A stretch of 64,000 nucleotides of DNA from Limihaloglobus sulfuriphilus (GCF_001999965.1 NZ_CP019646.1:3757125-3821124), one strand, 5' to 3'. Counted from the first letter of the stretch, positions 37,201-47,194 are shown. Made by a program: numbers and translations. Notes: a model not told the origin generated them from the sequence alone.

Positions 37201-40200
37201 TTATTTCTGCTCTGGACAGCTGCTCCACTGATCGCGTGGTGGATAAGCCGGCCGATAAAGACTCACAAACCGGAGTTATCCGCCGAGCAGTTTATGTTCC
37301 TTCGCAAAATATCCCGACAAACATGGAGTTTCTTTGAGACGTTCGTCACAGAGAAGGAAAACTGGCTGCCGCCGGATAATTTTCAGGAAGTACCAAAACC
37401 GACAATCGCACACCGGACATCGCCCACAAATATGGGGCTGGCACTGCTTGCCAATCTTGCCGCGAGGGATTTTGGTTATGTCTCTATGGACAATATGATC
37501 CAGAGAACCCGAAATACTTTGAATACAATGACGCGGCTGAAACGTTACTGGGGGCATTTCTACAACTGGTATGATACAAAAACCCTCAGGCCGCTTCTGC
37601 CCAGGTATATTTCCAGCGTGGACAGCGGAAACCTCGCGGGACATCTCTTGACACTGGCTTCAGGGTTGAGACTGACGGCTGATGAGAATGTTTTTTCATC
37701 GGTTATAATCGAGGGGCTGCGGGATTCGGTTTTTATCCTGGTAGAGCTGGATCCTGACAATGATGACTTAAAGAAACTCGATGAGCGTTTATCTCAAACA
37801 CCCTCAAGCCTTGCAGAAATATATGAACTGGTACAAACCGCAGAAAATATGGCAGATGGTATCAAGGCTTCAAATGATATCGATCAGGCACATCAGGAAG
37901 AATTTAATACATGGATTGAGACTCTCAGACAAAATTGCCGGATGCACTTAGACGAAATGCTCGTTCTGGCTCCGTGGCTTGATATGCCGTCAGATGTCTT
38001 GTGTATAGAAAAACCGCATATCCAAAATGGCTCTGATCACGAGCAGACCGACGGCCCCGCTTCTGATTCAGCCGTGAGCCGGCTTGTTCAGAATCTTGAC
38101 CGGCTCAATCAGGGATTTTCTCTGCGTGATGCCGCCGGTTTCGGGCAGAATCTCTGCGCCTTGATTGATGATGCCCTCGGGGAAATACGGCAGGACCAGT
38201 CAAAACCCGGCCGCTGCCGCAATTCTCTGACCGAACTGGCTGCAAGTGTAAGAAAAACTGCCAAAGAGGCCGCTGAATATATGCAGATACTGGAAACTCT
38301 TGCACTGTCCGCTGATCAGCTCGGCATGATGGATTTTTCGTTTCTATTCGAGCCGTCCAAAGACCTCTTTGCAACCGGATTTGACGTTAACGAACTCAGG
38401 CGCGACACCAGTTACTACGATTTGCTGGCTTCTGAAGCGAGGCTGTGCAGTTATATCACAATCGCGATGGGGCAGGTGCCTCAGGAACACTGGTTCTCAC
38501 TTGGCCGCGTCATGACCGCTTCCAGGGGCAGACCTATACTTGTTTCCTGGAGCGGGTCGATGTTCGAATATCTGATGCCCCTGCTTGTGATGCCCAACTA
38601 TGAGGACACGCTGCTTGACAACACCTGCAAAGCTGCCGTTGAGCAGCATATAAAATACGGCAGGCTCAGAGGTGTGCCGTGGGGCATTTCAGAATCGGGC
38701 TATAATAGCAATGATGTTCATCTCAACTACCAGTACAGGGCTTTTGGTGTGCCGGGGCTTGGTCTCAAGAGAGGACTGGCTGAAGATCTGGTGATTGCTC
38801 CATACGCGACAGTAATGGCGCTGATGGTTGCCCCGCAGCAGGCGTGCCAGAATCTCCAGAGGCTTCAGGCCGAGGGGCGCTGCGGCTTATACGGTCTTTA
38901 TGAAGCCGTTGATTACACACCGTCGCGTCTGCCTCCCGACGAGACCAGCGTTACGATTCGTTCATTCATGGCGCACCATCAGGGCATGAGTTTTCTTTCG
39001 CTTCTGAGCGTTCTCAGAGATGCCCCCATGCAGCGCCGTTTCATGGCGTCAGCTCTTCTTAAGGCAAACGATTTACTGCTCCAGGAACGCATACCAAAGA
39101 CTGCTGTGAGTGTATTCGCCAAAGATTTGAGAAACGAAGAAACCCGCACCCTTTCCGTCAACGCAGAAGCGGCCATGCGAGTATTCAAAAATCCAAATCC
39201 GCCTATTCCAGAGGTGCACCTCTTATCCAACGGCAGGTACAATGTCGTTGTGAGCAGCGCGGGCGGCGGTTACAGCCGCTGGAACGATCTGGCTGTTACC
39301 CGCTGGAAAGAAGACTCAACACGCGACTGCTGGGGCACATTTGTCTATCTGCGTGACTTGGAATCCGGTGAATTCTGGTCAACAGCATATCAGCCGACTG
39401 TCTGCGAAGTAAAAAATTATGAAGCAATATTCATGCAGGCCAGGGCGGAATTCCGGCAGCATCTGCCGGGACTTGAAGTTCATACCGAATTGAGTGTTTC
39501 ACCGGAGGATGACGTTGAGCTGCGGCGTATTACAATCACAAACAGGGCGCCGTCTCCCCGTGATATTGAGCTTACAAGCTATGCCGAAGTGGTTCTGGCA
39601 CTGCCCGAAGACGATGCCGCCCACCCGGCTTTCAGCAACCTCTTCGTCCAGACAGAATTTGAGAAGGATTCCTCCGCCGTTCTCTGTACCCGAAGGGCCC
39701 GTTCTGAAGAAGAAACCCCTCCGTGGCTGCTTCACATGATGGTCGGCCATGGTGTTGATATGAGGGATATATGCTGTGAAACTGACCGGTCAAAATTTGT
39801 CGGCAGGGGCAGAAACCTTGCGTCACCGGCGGCTATGACGTCCAAAGGCCCCTTGTCAAACACATGCGGCTCAGTTCTGGATCCTATTGTTTCCTTAAGA
39901 GGCACCGTTACAGTTCCGCCCCATGGCAAGGTTACAGTGAGCGTCATTTCCGGCGTTACAGCCACCAGGCAGGAGGCGATTGGACATATACAAAAATATC
40001 AAAGCCCGCGTATGACTGACCGGGCATTTGATCTGGCGTGGACACACAGCCAGGTAACACTGCACCAGCTCAGCGCCACTGAAGCCGAGGCGCAGATATA
40101 CGGCCGTCTGGCAAGTGCTCTGATCTATACAGACCCCGCACGGCGTGCCGCCGCTTCTATTTTGAGAAGAAACAGAAAAGGCCAGAGCGGGCTTTGGACC

Positions 40201-43044
40201 TATGGTATCTCGGGCGACTGCCCGATCGTTCTGCTGTTCATAAGCGACACGTCAAATACTGATATCATACGCCAGCTGATACAGGCCCACTCCTATTGGC
40301 GGATTAAAGGGCTGACTGTTGAATTGGTTATTATAAATCAAGACATTACAGATTACCGGCAGTCACTCAAAGAACAGATAACATCTCTGATTGCTTCAGG
40401 TACAGAATCGCATACAATCGATAAGCCCGGAGGGATTTTCGTACGTCAGCTGGAACATATCCCCAATGAGGATATGCTTCTTCTTCAGTCCGCGGCGAGG
40501 ATTGTGCTCAGTGATGAAAAGGGGACCCTTGTTGAGCAGCTCAAACACAGAAGCGTTCTGGATTCGACCGTCCCGGAAATGATACCTACACGTCCCGCTG
40601 CGGTTGACTCTTCAGAACCTCTGCTTGAGCGAGAATTGATTTTCAACAACGGTTTTGGCGGCTTTACTCCCGACGGCAGCGAGTATGTCATCACTGTTAA
40701 GCCCGGCCGGATGACGCCGGCACCCTGGGTCAATGTTATCGCCGGCCCTGCTTTCGGCACTGTTGTATCTGAGAGCGGCTCTGCATACACGTGGGTTGAG
40801 AACTCGCATGAATTCCGTCTCACGACATGGAGCAACGACCCCGTCCAGGATACCGCCGGCGAGGCACTTTATATAAGAGACCAGCATACCGGCCAGTTCT
40901 GGTCACCTACGCCGCTGCCGGCAGGCGGCTCCACCCCATATGTTATCCGCCACGGCTTTGGATACACCGTTTTCGAACATACCGAAAACGGAATCGAATC
41001 CGAGCTCTGGATTTATGTGGCAATTGATGCGCCGGTAAAATTTTCTGTCTTAAAATTGCGGAACGTCTCTGATCGCCCAAGAAGGATTTCTGTTAACGGT
41101 TACTGGGAATGGGTCCTTGGCGATTTGAGAGAGAACAATCTGCTGCACGTTCAGACCGAAGTGGATTTGAAGACAGGGGCCTTGCTGGCTCGTAATTTCT
41201 ACAACACGGAATTCCGCGAACGCATTGCGTTTGTTGATGTCCAGAATTCAACGCGAACAGTAACCGGCGACCGCAAAGAGTTTATCGGCCGAAACGGCAA
41301 TCTTGCAAATCCGGCCTCACTTAAACGCGACAGGCTTTCAAACAAAACTGGTGCAGGCATGGATCCCTGCGGAGCGGTTCAGGTAGCTTTCGATTTGCCT
41401 GTGGGACAGGTAAAGGAAACCTGTTTTCGCCTCGGAGTCGGCCGCAGCAAGAGCGATGTACGTGAGCTGATCAATCGCTTCAGGCGCACGGGCTCATATG
41501 CAAATGCCCTTGATAATGTACGGGATTACTGGAGCCGAACACTGGGAGCTGTTAATGTAGATACTCCAGACCCTGCCGTAAACGTGCTGGCAAACGGATG
41601 GCTTATGTACCAGACAATCAGCAGCAGGATCTGGGGACGCACCGGATTTTATCAGTCCGGAGGCGCCTTTGGATTTCGTGACCAGCTGCAGGATGTCATG
41701 GCTGCTATTCACGCAGCGCCGGAACTTACACGCAGCCATCTTCTGCGTGCAGCGGCTCATCAATTCCGCAACGGTGATGTCCAGCATTGGTGGCACCCTC
41801 CGGCAGGGCGCGGCGTCCGCACACATTTTTCTGATGATTATCTCTGGCTGCCATACGCCACATGCAGGTACGTTGCCTGTGTTGCCGACACCGGAGTCCT
41901 GGACGAAAAGGTTCATTTCCTCGAAGGAAGGCTTCTAAATCCCAAAGAGGAGGCATATTACGATTTACCGAGCCGTTCAGACGATGCTGAGACGCTTTAC
42001 AGCCACTGCGTCAGAGCAATTGAATACGGGCTCAAATTCGGTGAACACGGACTGCCGCTTATCGGCTGCGGAGACTGGAATGACGGAATGAACCTGGTTG
42101 GCCACCAGGGACGCGGCGAAAGCGTCTGGCTGGCATTCTTCCTCTACGATGTGCTGATTCAGTTTTCTCAACTGGCTCTTTCACGCCATGACAACAGCTT
42201 TGCCCATCGCTGCATCAGCCAGGCCGCCCAGCTCAAGGAAAACATTGAACGGCACGGCTGGGACGGGCAATGGTACCGCCGCGCATACTTCGACAACGGA
42301 AGCCCCCTCGGCTCACATTCGAACCCTGAGTGTCAGATTGATTCCATCCCGCAAAGCTGGTCAGTCATCAGCGGTTACGGCGAAACGCTGAGGTCAGAAC
42401 AGGCGATGAAATCAGTGGAAAAACGTCTTGTGAAACGCGACACAAAAATCATACAGCTGTTTGATCCGCCTTTTGATAAATCTGATCTTAATCCAGGTTA
42501 TATCAAGGGGTACATGCCTGGTGTCCGTGAGAACGGCGGGCAATACACCCACGCTGCGGTATGGTCCACCATGGCGTTTGCAATGCTGGGAAAGAACGAG
42601 CTGGCATGGGAACTGTTTAATATGATCAATCCCGTAAACCACGGCTCCACTCCGCAGTCCATTGCGACATACAAGGTTGAACCATACGTAGTAGCCGCGG
42701 ATGTCTATGGCGTAGCGCCGCACGAGGGCAGGGGCGGCTGGACATGGTACACAGGTTCAGCGGGCTGGATGTACAGGCTTATCGTAGAAACACTGCTGGG
42801 GCTTAATCTTGAGGTTGACAAATTGCGGCTGGAACCGCGTATGCCGAAAACCTGGGACTCGTTTAAGATCCATTACAGGTACCGCCAGACTGTTTATCAT
42901 ATCGAGATTGCCCGAATCCCGCAGGGCTCGGCAGATACTGATAAGCTCTCAGTTGACGGGATTGAAATGCCTGATATGGTAATACCCCTTAAGGACGACC
43001 GAGTTGATCACCACGTCAGTATGAAAATTCGTTCGTCAGAATAA
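34249..43044 (+). CDS. NdvB-like cyclic beta-glucan synthase (GT84-glycoamylase-GH94)
   Basis: 2931 residues, the usual size for NdvB/Cgs proteins. Membrane segments occur near residues 420-490 and again near 825-1000. Between them is a GT84 glycosyltransferase: VVVPTMLTS, ITLDTDTQLP (about 636-645) and RHRWIRGDWQ (about 785). Next comes a glycoamylase-like domain (TSPTNMGLALLANLAARDFGY in parts near 1050; VSWSGSMFEYLMP near 1435) and a C-terminal GH94 phosphorylase-like part with RDQLQDVMA (about 2475), HQFRNGDVQHWWH and GCGDWNDGMN (about 2603), whose aspartate is the catalytic acid in the family. In rhizobia such proteins start, extend and cyclise beta-1,2-glucan at the inner membrane. AAAGGA precedes the ATG. 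The gene stands alone. Confidence 0.93.
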   Translation: MITKSNMSNFSFRWKNWKDGRAASGWDPNELPLRAELFTSEQLTLHAKTIAETHDVAVSRGPNNLLARLDQNEETLRDFNLSSLELTPEKHITPAAEWLLDNFYLIEEQIQMARRHLPRGYNRGLPRLTKGHSEGLPRVYDIVLEFISHVDAQIDAETLESFIAAYQEIAPLKLGELWAIPIMLRLGLIENLKRITNRLMIARKDSELANMWVDRLQNMEQKNPSHFVVVVADMAKTDIPLSSSFVAEFCKRLSRHSPTMLLARNWLEQRLGEQGLSIEQLIHLDTQNQAADQVSVSHSIASFRALISMDWKQFVEDLSKTEQILRTDPANIYHKMDFSTRDRYRHSVEFFANHTRFSEIEVSRAAVKLAAHNAERKGPDDRTAHVGYYLIDKGQALLGHKLKLRWPLRTLVQRTIKRFPLTYYAGGIGLLTLLGSIWFARQAQELGVHQWELVFFTLTFVLCVSQLAVSTINWLSTIILEPATLPRLDYKSGIEADCRTMVVVPTMLTSADGIDKLLENMEIHYLANRDDNLHFALLTDLKDAPEEVMPDDQYLIQMAEDGVNTLNRKYPCKTKNRFFLFHRPRRWNPGEGVWMGYERKRGKLEDLNNLLRGGRTDGFSVIAGNIDTLPKIKYVITLDTDTQLPRDAARLLVGTMAHPLNLPRFDSEKGIVTEGYGIMQPRVGVSLPTARTSWFVRLNAVDVGIDPYTLAVSDVYQDVFNDASFIGKGIYDVDAFQRAMAGRFPENIILSHDLLESCHARCALVTDVELYEEFPSRFNVDAGRRHRWIRGDWQIARWLLPKVKGGGSQKIKNPLSGLSQWKIFDNLRRSLVPVAFMILMLGHWLIIPEVSGLGPLLVIGIIILPGLLSALADFLRKPKELPWTIHVRTVAGSFVRQLCQVILILVFLPYEALLSLDAIIRTIFRLTVTHKNLLQWQVSSELERKDSLSLRGFYVRMWIEPVIAAAMGLFLTFIQPSWLYTALPLFLLWTAAPLIAWWISRPIKTHKPELSAEQFMFLRKISRQTWSFFETFVTEKENWLPPDNFQEVPKPTIAHRTSPTNMGLALLANLAARDFGYVSMDNMIQRTRNTLNTMTRLKRYWGHFYNWYDTKTLRPLLPRYISSVDSGNLAGHLLTLASGLRLTADENVFSSVIIEGLRDSVFILVELDPDNDDLKKLDERLSQTPSSLAEIYELVQTAENMADGIKASNDIDQAHQEEFNTWIETLRQNCRMHLDEMLVLAPWLDMPSDVLCIEKPHIQNGSDHEQTDGPASDSAVSRLVQNLDRLNQGFSLRDAAGFGQNLCALIDDALGEIRQDQSKPGRCRNSLTELAASVRKTAKEAAEYMQILETLALSADQLGMMDFSFLFEPSKDLFATGFDVNELRRDTSYYDLLASEARLCSYITIAMGQVPQEHWFSLGRVMTASRGRPILVSWSGSMFEYLMPLLVMPNYEDTLLDNTCKAAVEQHIKYGRLRGVPWGISESGYNSNDVHLNYQYRAFGVPGLGLKRGLAEDLVIAPYATVMALMVAPQQACQNLQRLQAEGRCGLYGLYEAVDYTPSRLPPDETSVTIRSFMAHHQGMSFLSLLSVLRDAPMQRRFMASALLKANDLLLQERIPKTAVSVFAKDLRNEETRTLSVNAEAAMRVFKNPNPPIPEVHLLSNGRYNVVVSSAGGGYSRWNDLAVTRWKEDSTRDCWGTFVYLRDLESGEFWSTAYQPTVCEVKNYEAIFMQARAEFRQHLPGLEVHTELSVSPEDDVELRRITITNRAPSPRDIELTSYAEVVLALPEDDAAHPAFSNLFVQTEFEKDSSAVLCTRRARSEEETPPWLLHMMVGHGVDMRDICCETDRSKFVGRGRNLASPAAMTSKGPLSNTCGSVLDPIVSLRGTVTVPPHGKVTVSVISGVTATRQEAIGHIQKYQSPRMTDRAFDLAWTHSQVTLHQLSATEAEAQIYGRLASALIYTDPARRAAASILRRNRKGQSGLWTYGISGDCPIVLLFISDTSNTDIIRQLIQAHSYWRIKGLTVELVIINQDITDYRQSLKEQITSLIASGTESHTIDKPGGIFVRQLEHIPNEDMLLLQSAARIVLSDEKGTLVEQLKHRSVLDSTVPEMIPTRPAAVDSSEPLLERELIFNNGFGGFTPDGSEYVITVKPGRMTPAPWVNVIAGPAFGTVVSESGSAYTWVENSHEFRLTTWSNDPVQDTAGEALYIRDQHTGQFWSPTPLPAGGSTPYVIRHGFGYTVFEHTENGIESELWIYVAIDAPVKFSVLKLRNVSDRPRRISVNGYWEWVLGDLRENNLLHVQTEVDLKTGALLARNFYNTEFRERIAFVDVQNSTRTVTGDRKEFIGRNGNLANPASLKRDRLSNKTGAGMDPCGAVQVAFDLPVGQVKETCFRLGVGRSKSDVRELINRFRRTGSYANALDNVRDYWSRTLGAVNVDTPDPAVNVLANGWLMYQTISSRIWGRTGFYQSGGAFGFRDQLQDVMAAIHAAPELTRSHLLRAAAHQFRNGDVQHWWHPPAGRGVRTHFSDDYLWLPYATCRYVACVADTGVLDEKVHFLEGRLLNPKEEAYYDLPSRSDDAETLYSHCVRAIEYGLKFGEHGLPLIGCGDWNDGMNLVGHQGRGESVWLAFFLYDVLIQFSQLALSRHDNSFAHRCISQAAQLKENIERHGWDGQWYRRAYFDNGSPLGSHSNPECQIDSIPQSWSVISGYGETLRSEQAMKSVEKRLVKRDTKIIQLFDPPFDKSDLNPGYIKGYMPGVRENGGQYTHAAVWSTMAFAMLGKNELAWELFNMINPVNHGSTPQSIATYKVEPYVVAADVYGVAPHEGRGGWTWYTGSAGWMYRLIVETLLGLNLEVDKLRLEPRMPKTWDSFKIHYRYRQTVYHIEIARIPQGSADTDKLSVDGIEMPDMVIPLKDDRVDHHVSMKIRSSE

Positions 43045-43242
43045 AAATTCGGTTATACCCTGAGATTGATAGAGCTTGATTTTATCAGAAGTTCCACAAA
43101 AAATGCCACACACATCGCGAGATGCTTTTGGAATTTAGCTTGCAAATTCACTAATAAAGTGGTATTTAGAAAACTTTTGGATGAAAGTACAGGTTAAACA
43201 GCAAAGTCTGCAATTAGTATTGATTGTATTTAAGGAAATATC

Positions 43243-44781
43243 ATGAAGAGATTTACGTTTGTTTTTACATTGTTAATATTTGCATCTTTAGCGGCCGCGG
43301 AAATTCGTTTGCCGGCTATCTTCGGTGATAACATGGTCTTACAGCGCCAAGACAAGGTCGCCGTCTGGGGTTGGGCAAATCCCGGCGAAAAAGTTAAGGT
43401 CTCACCGTCGTGGGGCTGGTTCGGCTTCTATTCACAAAAAACATCAGCCGATGAGAACGGCCGCTGGAAGGTATATATCAAGACCGGCAAGGCAAAGGGG
43501 CCCCAGAAACTTACAATAAAAGGCGAGCAAAATACCGTTGAGCTCTCCAATATTCTTCTCGGAGAGGTCTGGCTCTGCTCTGGCCAGTCAAACATGGCAT
43601 GGACTCTTGGTGCGTTCGAAAATACAGAACAGGACATAGCCGCGGCGGATTTTCCCCAGATGCGCCTTTTTACCGTGCAAAGGGAAATCTCGCGGCAGCC
43701 GCTGGATGACTGCAGCGGGAAGTGGGAGCCGTGTTCACCCAAGACTGCGGCGGCTTTTTCTGCTGTGGCTTATTATTTCGGCCGTACGCTGCATAACGAG
43801 CTTGATGTGCCGGTTGGCCTTATCAACAGCTCCTGGGGCGGTACTGTTGCCGAAGCGTGGACCAGCCGCGATGCACTGGCAGAAGGTGGGTTTGAGTCTA
43901 TATTTGACCGCCAGAGAGAGCATGAAGAAAATTTCGAAAAAACTTACGAGCAATACCTCAAGAACCTGGAGAACTGGAGAGCCCAGGCCGAAAAAGCCAA
44001 AGAAGAAGGTAAGCCCGAACCTCCTAAGCCCGGTGAGCCAAAAGACTTCCATGCAAACAGCCCCAGTGCTCTCTACAATGCAATGATCAATCCGCTGGTA
44101 CCTTTCACATTCAAGGGAACTATCTGGTATCAGGGAGAATCGAACCGCACCAGGGCGTTTGAGTATAAGAGCCTTTTCCCGACGCTTATCCAAAACTGGC
44201 GGAATGTGTTTGACTATAAAAAGATGCCGTTCTATTTTGTTCAGCTGGCATCTTACCGTTACGGAAGCGGAGATCAGCCGCTTTATCTCGCCGAACTTCG
44301 CGAGGCACAGCTGCTGACCCTGAAGGGTGTGCCCAATACAGGAATGGCGGTAACTACCGATATTAGCGATATTAAAAATATTCACCCCCATCAGAAAGAG
44401 CAGGTTGGAAAACGTCTGGCACTGTGGGCACTTGCAAAGGATTACGGCAAAAGAGTACAGTATTCCGGCCCGATATACGACGAAATGGAGGTCGAAAACG
44501 GGCGGATAAGGATACATTTCCGCCACACTGCCGATGGGTTGGCTGCCAAAGACGGGCCTCTTGAGTGGTTTGAAATCGCAGGTCTTGACGGAGAATTTGT
44601 AGAGGCAAACGCCGTTATCGACGATGATACCGTAATCGTCTCAAGCCCTGATGTACCCGAACCGGCGCATGTGCGTTTCGGATACCATGAGCTGGCAGAG
44701 CCGAACCTCTTTAACTCGGCAGGCCTGCCGGCGTCGCCTTTCCGGACAGACTCGCTGCCCTGGCTGACAGAACCTAAATAA
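43243..44781 (+). CDS. Sialate O-acetylesterase family protein, secreted
   Basis: 512 residues. Signal peptide MKRFTFVFTLLIFASLAAA, then IRLPAIFGDNMVLQRQDKVAVWGWANPGE as parts of the usual opening, the SGNH-type nucleophile motif in VWLCSGQSNMAWTL, and the region GLINSSWGGTVAEAW; the late catalytic D/H motif is in ISDIKNIHPHQKEQVGKRLA. Members remove acetyl groups from sialic acid or other acetylated sugars such as xylan. An inserted charged stretch (about 240-270, K/E/P-rich) is unusual. The umuD gene begins one base after its stop. Its last ~74 codons are included in the 2412-bp duplication. Confidence 0.92.
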   Translation: MKRFTFVFTLLIFASLAAAEIRLPAIFGDNMVLQRQDKVAVWGWANPGEKVKVSPSWGWFGFYSQKTSADENGRWKVYIKTGKAKGPQKLTIKGEQNTVELSNILLGEVWLCSGQSNMAWTLGAFENTEQDIAAADFPQMRLFTVQREISRQPLDDCSGKWEPCSPKTAAAFSAVAYYFGRTLHNELDVPVGLINSSWGGTVAEAWTSRDALAEGGFESIFDRQREHEENFEKTYEQYLKNLENWRAQAEKAKEEGKPEPPKPGEPKDFHANSPSALYNAMINPLVPFTFKGTIWYQGESNRTRAFEYKSLFPTLIQNWRNVFDYKKMPFYFVQLASYRYGSGDQPLYLAELREAQLLTLKGVPNTGMAVTTDISDIKNIHPHQKEQVGKRLALWALAKDYGKRVQYSGPIYDEMEVENGRIRIHFRHTADGLAAKDGPLEWFEIAGLDGEFVEANAVIDDDTVIVSSPDVPEPAHVRFGYHELAEPNLFNSAGLPASPFRTDSLPWLTEPK

Positions 44782-44782
44782 T

Positions 44783-45220
44783 ATGTCAAAAGAAATTGAA
44801 GCCATATACATTCCTGATACCTCGACAGAGCTTGACTGCCTTCTGTTTACGGCGAGTGTGCCGGCTGGTTTTCCCTCTCCGGCAGCCGATTATGAGGAAA
44901 ACCGGCTCGATCTGAACAAACATCTGATCCAGAATCCGGCTTCAACTTTTTTTGTGCGTGTCAGCGGCGATTCAATGGTCGGTGCAGGGATACACTCCGG
45001 CGATATTCTCATTGTTGACCGAAGCCTCGAGCCTCGCAGCGGCAAGGTTGTCATCGCCGTCGTTGACGCAGAGCTGACGGTAAAACGCATCCGGTTCAAA
45101 AATTCGCCCAAACGGGTCATACTTGAATCGGCTAACGAAAAATACCCCGACAGGGAAATCTCCGGCGATTCAGAATTCGAGGTCTGGGGCGTAGTTACAA
45201 ACGTAATACACCGGCTATGA
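44783..45220 (+). CDS. umuD: UmuD-like LexA-family autoprotease, copy 1
   Basis: 145 residues. The cleavage site lies in PAGFPSPA (A28-G29), the nucleophile is S64 in SGDSM and the general-base lysine is K101 (LTVKRIRF), matching UmuD geometry (S60/K97 in E. coli, shifted by four). On DNA damage UmuD is trimmed to UmuD', which partners UmuC as polymerase V. The stop overlaps the umuC start (ATGA, 4 bases), so they are translationally coupled. It starts one base after the esterase gene, with no room for a private promoter unless it lies within that gene; I saw no obvious LexA box. Confidence 0.93.
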   Translation: MSKEIEAIYIPDTSTELDCLLFTASVPAGFPSPAADYEENRLDLNKHLIQNPASTFFVRVSGDSMVGAGIHSGDILIVDRSLEPRSGKVVIAVVDAELTVKRIRFKNSPKRVILESANEKYPDREISGDSEFEVWGVVTNVIHRL

Positions 45221-46488
45221 ACAGGATTTTCGCACTTATAGACTGTAATAATTTTTATGTTTCCTGTGAACGGGTGTTTGACCCTTCACTACGCAGCAGA
45301 CCGGTTGTGGTGCTTTCCAACAACGACGGCTGTATTATTTCCCGCTCCAACGAGGCAAAAGCACTGGGCATCAAGATGGGGACGCCCGTATTTGAGGTTG
45401 AATCATTTCTGAAAAAGAATTCCGTTGCCGTATGTTCTTCTAATTACGCCCTTTACGCTGATATGTCATCCCGGGTTATGCAGACCCTCGAGCAGTTCAG
45501 CCCAAAGATGGAGGTATATTCCATTGATGAGGCGTTTCTGGAATTCTCCGGCATTGGCGGCAGCCTCAAATCCATCGGCAGCGATATCCGGCGCAGAGTG
45601 TATAAGTGCAGCGGCATACCGGTCTCCGTCGGCTTCGGCTCGACAAAGACCCTCGCCAAGCTGGCCAACGGCATCGCGAAAAAATCAGTACGTGCCGGCG
45701 GCGTACTTGACCTGTGCGGACCGGCAAGACATCTTCAAATTGCCTTGCAGCGAACCGCGGCAGGCGATGTCTGGGGCATTGGCTATCGCAGCGCCAGAAA
45801 ACTCCGCGGCATGGGCATCGATACCGCCGCGGCTCTTGCACGGGCAGACGAGAGGCTCATACAGCCGCGATTCGGTATAACCGGCCTCCGTACGGTCTAT
45901 GAGCTCAGGGGGCACTGCTGTTTTGAGCTGGAGGAAAACCCGCCCGCGAAAAAGAGCGTTACGGTTTCGCGGTCATTTTCAAGGGCGGTTACATCGAAAC
46001 GTGAGATCAGCGAAGCAGTTACAGCATTCATCGCCAGGGCTGCCGAGAAACTGCGGGGTGAAAAGCTCGCCGCGAATTTCATGAATATATATGCCGCCTC
46101 CGGCAGCTACTCAAACGGAAAAAGAGCTGCTCGGGTTTACAAAACCTTCCCCCTTGAGTTTGAAACCGCTACAAACGATACACACGAAATACTGCGGCTG
46201 GCGGGCGATTTTGCCCAAAGTCTCTATTCAGCCGGAATACATTACAAAAAAGCCGGCGTTATCTTCCACAACCTTGTGCCCCAGGACCGTATCCAGCGAA
46301 ATCTTTTTGACAGCCGCGACCGGACACGTTTCAGGCGGCTGATGCAAACCCTTGACAAGATTAACGATAGCGGCAAATCAAGGGTATTCTTCGCCGGCGA
46401 GGGAATAGAAAAGCCCTGGCAGACAAAATTCCGACGCAGAAGCCCCCGCTACACAACCAGCTGGAACGAGCTGCCGCTGGCACACTGA
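45217..46488 (+). CDS. umuC: UmuC-like Y-family DNA polymerase, copy 1
   Basis: 423 residues. Catalytic aspartate D9 in [15 protein letters not shown], the D104-E105 pair in [12 protein letters not shown], helix-hairpin-helix region [16 protein letters not shown], and C-terminal little-finger domain. Full length for UmuC. It carries out error-prone translesion synthesis with UmuD'. It is identical in translation to the copy at 47629-48900. The ORF ends about 170 bases before element E1. Confidence 0.95.
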   Translation: MNRIFALIDCNNFYVSCERVFDPSLRSRPVVVLSNNDGCIISRSNEAKALGIKMGTPVFEVESFLKKNSVAVCSSNYALYADMSSRVMQTLEQFSPKMEVYSIDEAFLEFSGIGGSLKSIGSDIRRRVYKCSGIPVSVGFGSTKTLAKLANGIAKKSVRAGGVLDLCGPARHLQIALQRTAAGDVWGIGYRSARKLRGMGIDTAAALARADERLIQPRFGITGLRTVYELRGHCCFELEENPPAKKSVTVSRSFSRAVTSKREISEAVTAFIARAAEKLRGEKLAANFMNIYAASGSYSNGKRAARVYKTFPLEFETATNDTHEILRLAGDFAQSLYSAGIHYKKAGVIFHNLVPQDRIQRNLFDSRDRTRFRRLMQTLDKINDSGKSRVFFAGEGIEKPWQTKFRRRSPRYTTSWNELPLAH

Positions 46489-46654
46489 TTCTTGTAGATG
46501 TGTGTGATATTTTTTTTGTTTAGATACGTAACACGTTGTTTGTGATAGACTTGCGTTTTTGTTTCACGTCAACAGTAGTTTGGGGTAAGTTCGTGATATA
46601 CAATTGTTTACGGCAGAGCAGATGACAGAGGCCTTAGAGTCGGATTTTTAAGAG

Positions 46655-46972
46655 GAGAATTAAAGAGAAGTTGAGACCCTTTGTTTCGCTATCATTACGT
46701 ATCTCCTTTACTTTCAGAATGTTACACTCGCTAAATATGTATTCTTTAAAAGTATTATTCATGTCATCCGTTTTTTCGAGCCCGCGACAGGTGCTATAAA
46801 CTTAAATACCGAGCCCAGCCGGTCACAACCTGTTCGTATTCGCTAATCACTTTACCCATCTTATCATAAATGAATCAGGTTTCAAGGATATAACACATTT
46901 AAACAGTAATCATAAAGTATTCATTTGTAAGACCTTACAAAAATAAAGAGTCTCAACCCTTTTAATTTACTC
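46655..46972 (+). mobile_element. Element E, copy E1 (~318 bp, non-autonomous)
   Basis: Starts GAGAATTAAAGAG and ends CAACCCTTTTAATTTACTC. It shares its sequence with E2, E3 and E4. Its left end is a degenerate form of the inverted right end. No transposase gene fits in it. On the minus strand a short frame has YDKMGKVISEYEQVV, resembling RHS/YD repeats, but it is interrupted. Confidence 0.7.
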
Positions 46973-47193
46973 TTGAGTGGTTTGAAATCGCAGGTCTTGA
47001 CGGAGAATTTGTAGAGGCAAACGCCGTTATCGACGATGATACCGTAATCGTCTCAAGCCCTGATGTACCCGAACCGGCGCATGTGCGTTTCGGATACCAT
47101 GAGCTGGCAGAGCCGAACCTCTTTAACTCGGCAGGCCTGCCGGCGTCGCCTTTCCGGACAGACTCGCTGCCCTGGCTGACAGAACCTAAATAA
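46971..47193 (+). pseudogene. 3' fragment of the sialate O-acetylesterase gene
   Basis: Identical to 44559-44781, the last ~74 codons of the intact esterase, now fused to the right end of element E1. It has no start and is a by-product of the tandem duplication. It keeps the immediate upstream context of umuD copy 2, but any promoter located further upstream in the esterase gene is lost. Confidence 0.92.
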
Positions 47194-47194
47194 T

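Larger units (their letters stand above)
44559..46970 (+). repeat. Segmental duplication, copy A1 (2412 bp)
   Basis: This block (3' end of the esterase gene, umuD, umuC, trailing sequence and most of element E1) recurs directly at 46971-49382 with no difference that I noticed by reading; all translated products are identical. The junction between the copies lies at CTC, shared by the E1 right end (ACTC) and the esterase site (CCTC). Confidence 0.95.

Noticed and set aside
41494-41956. Frames antisense to the NdvB-like gene
   Set aside because: Shadows of the strongly conserved GH94 part.
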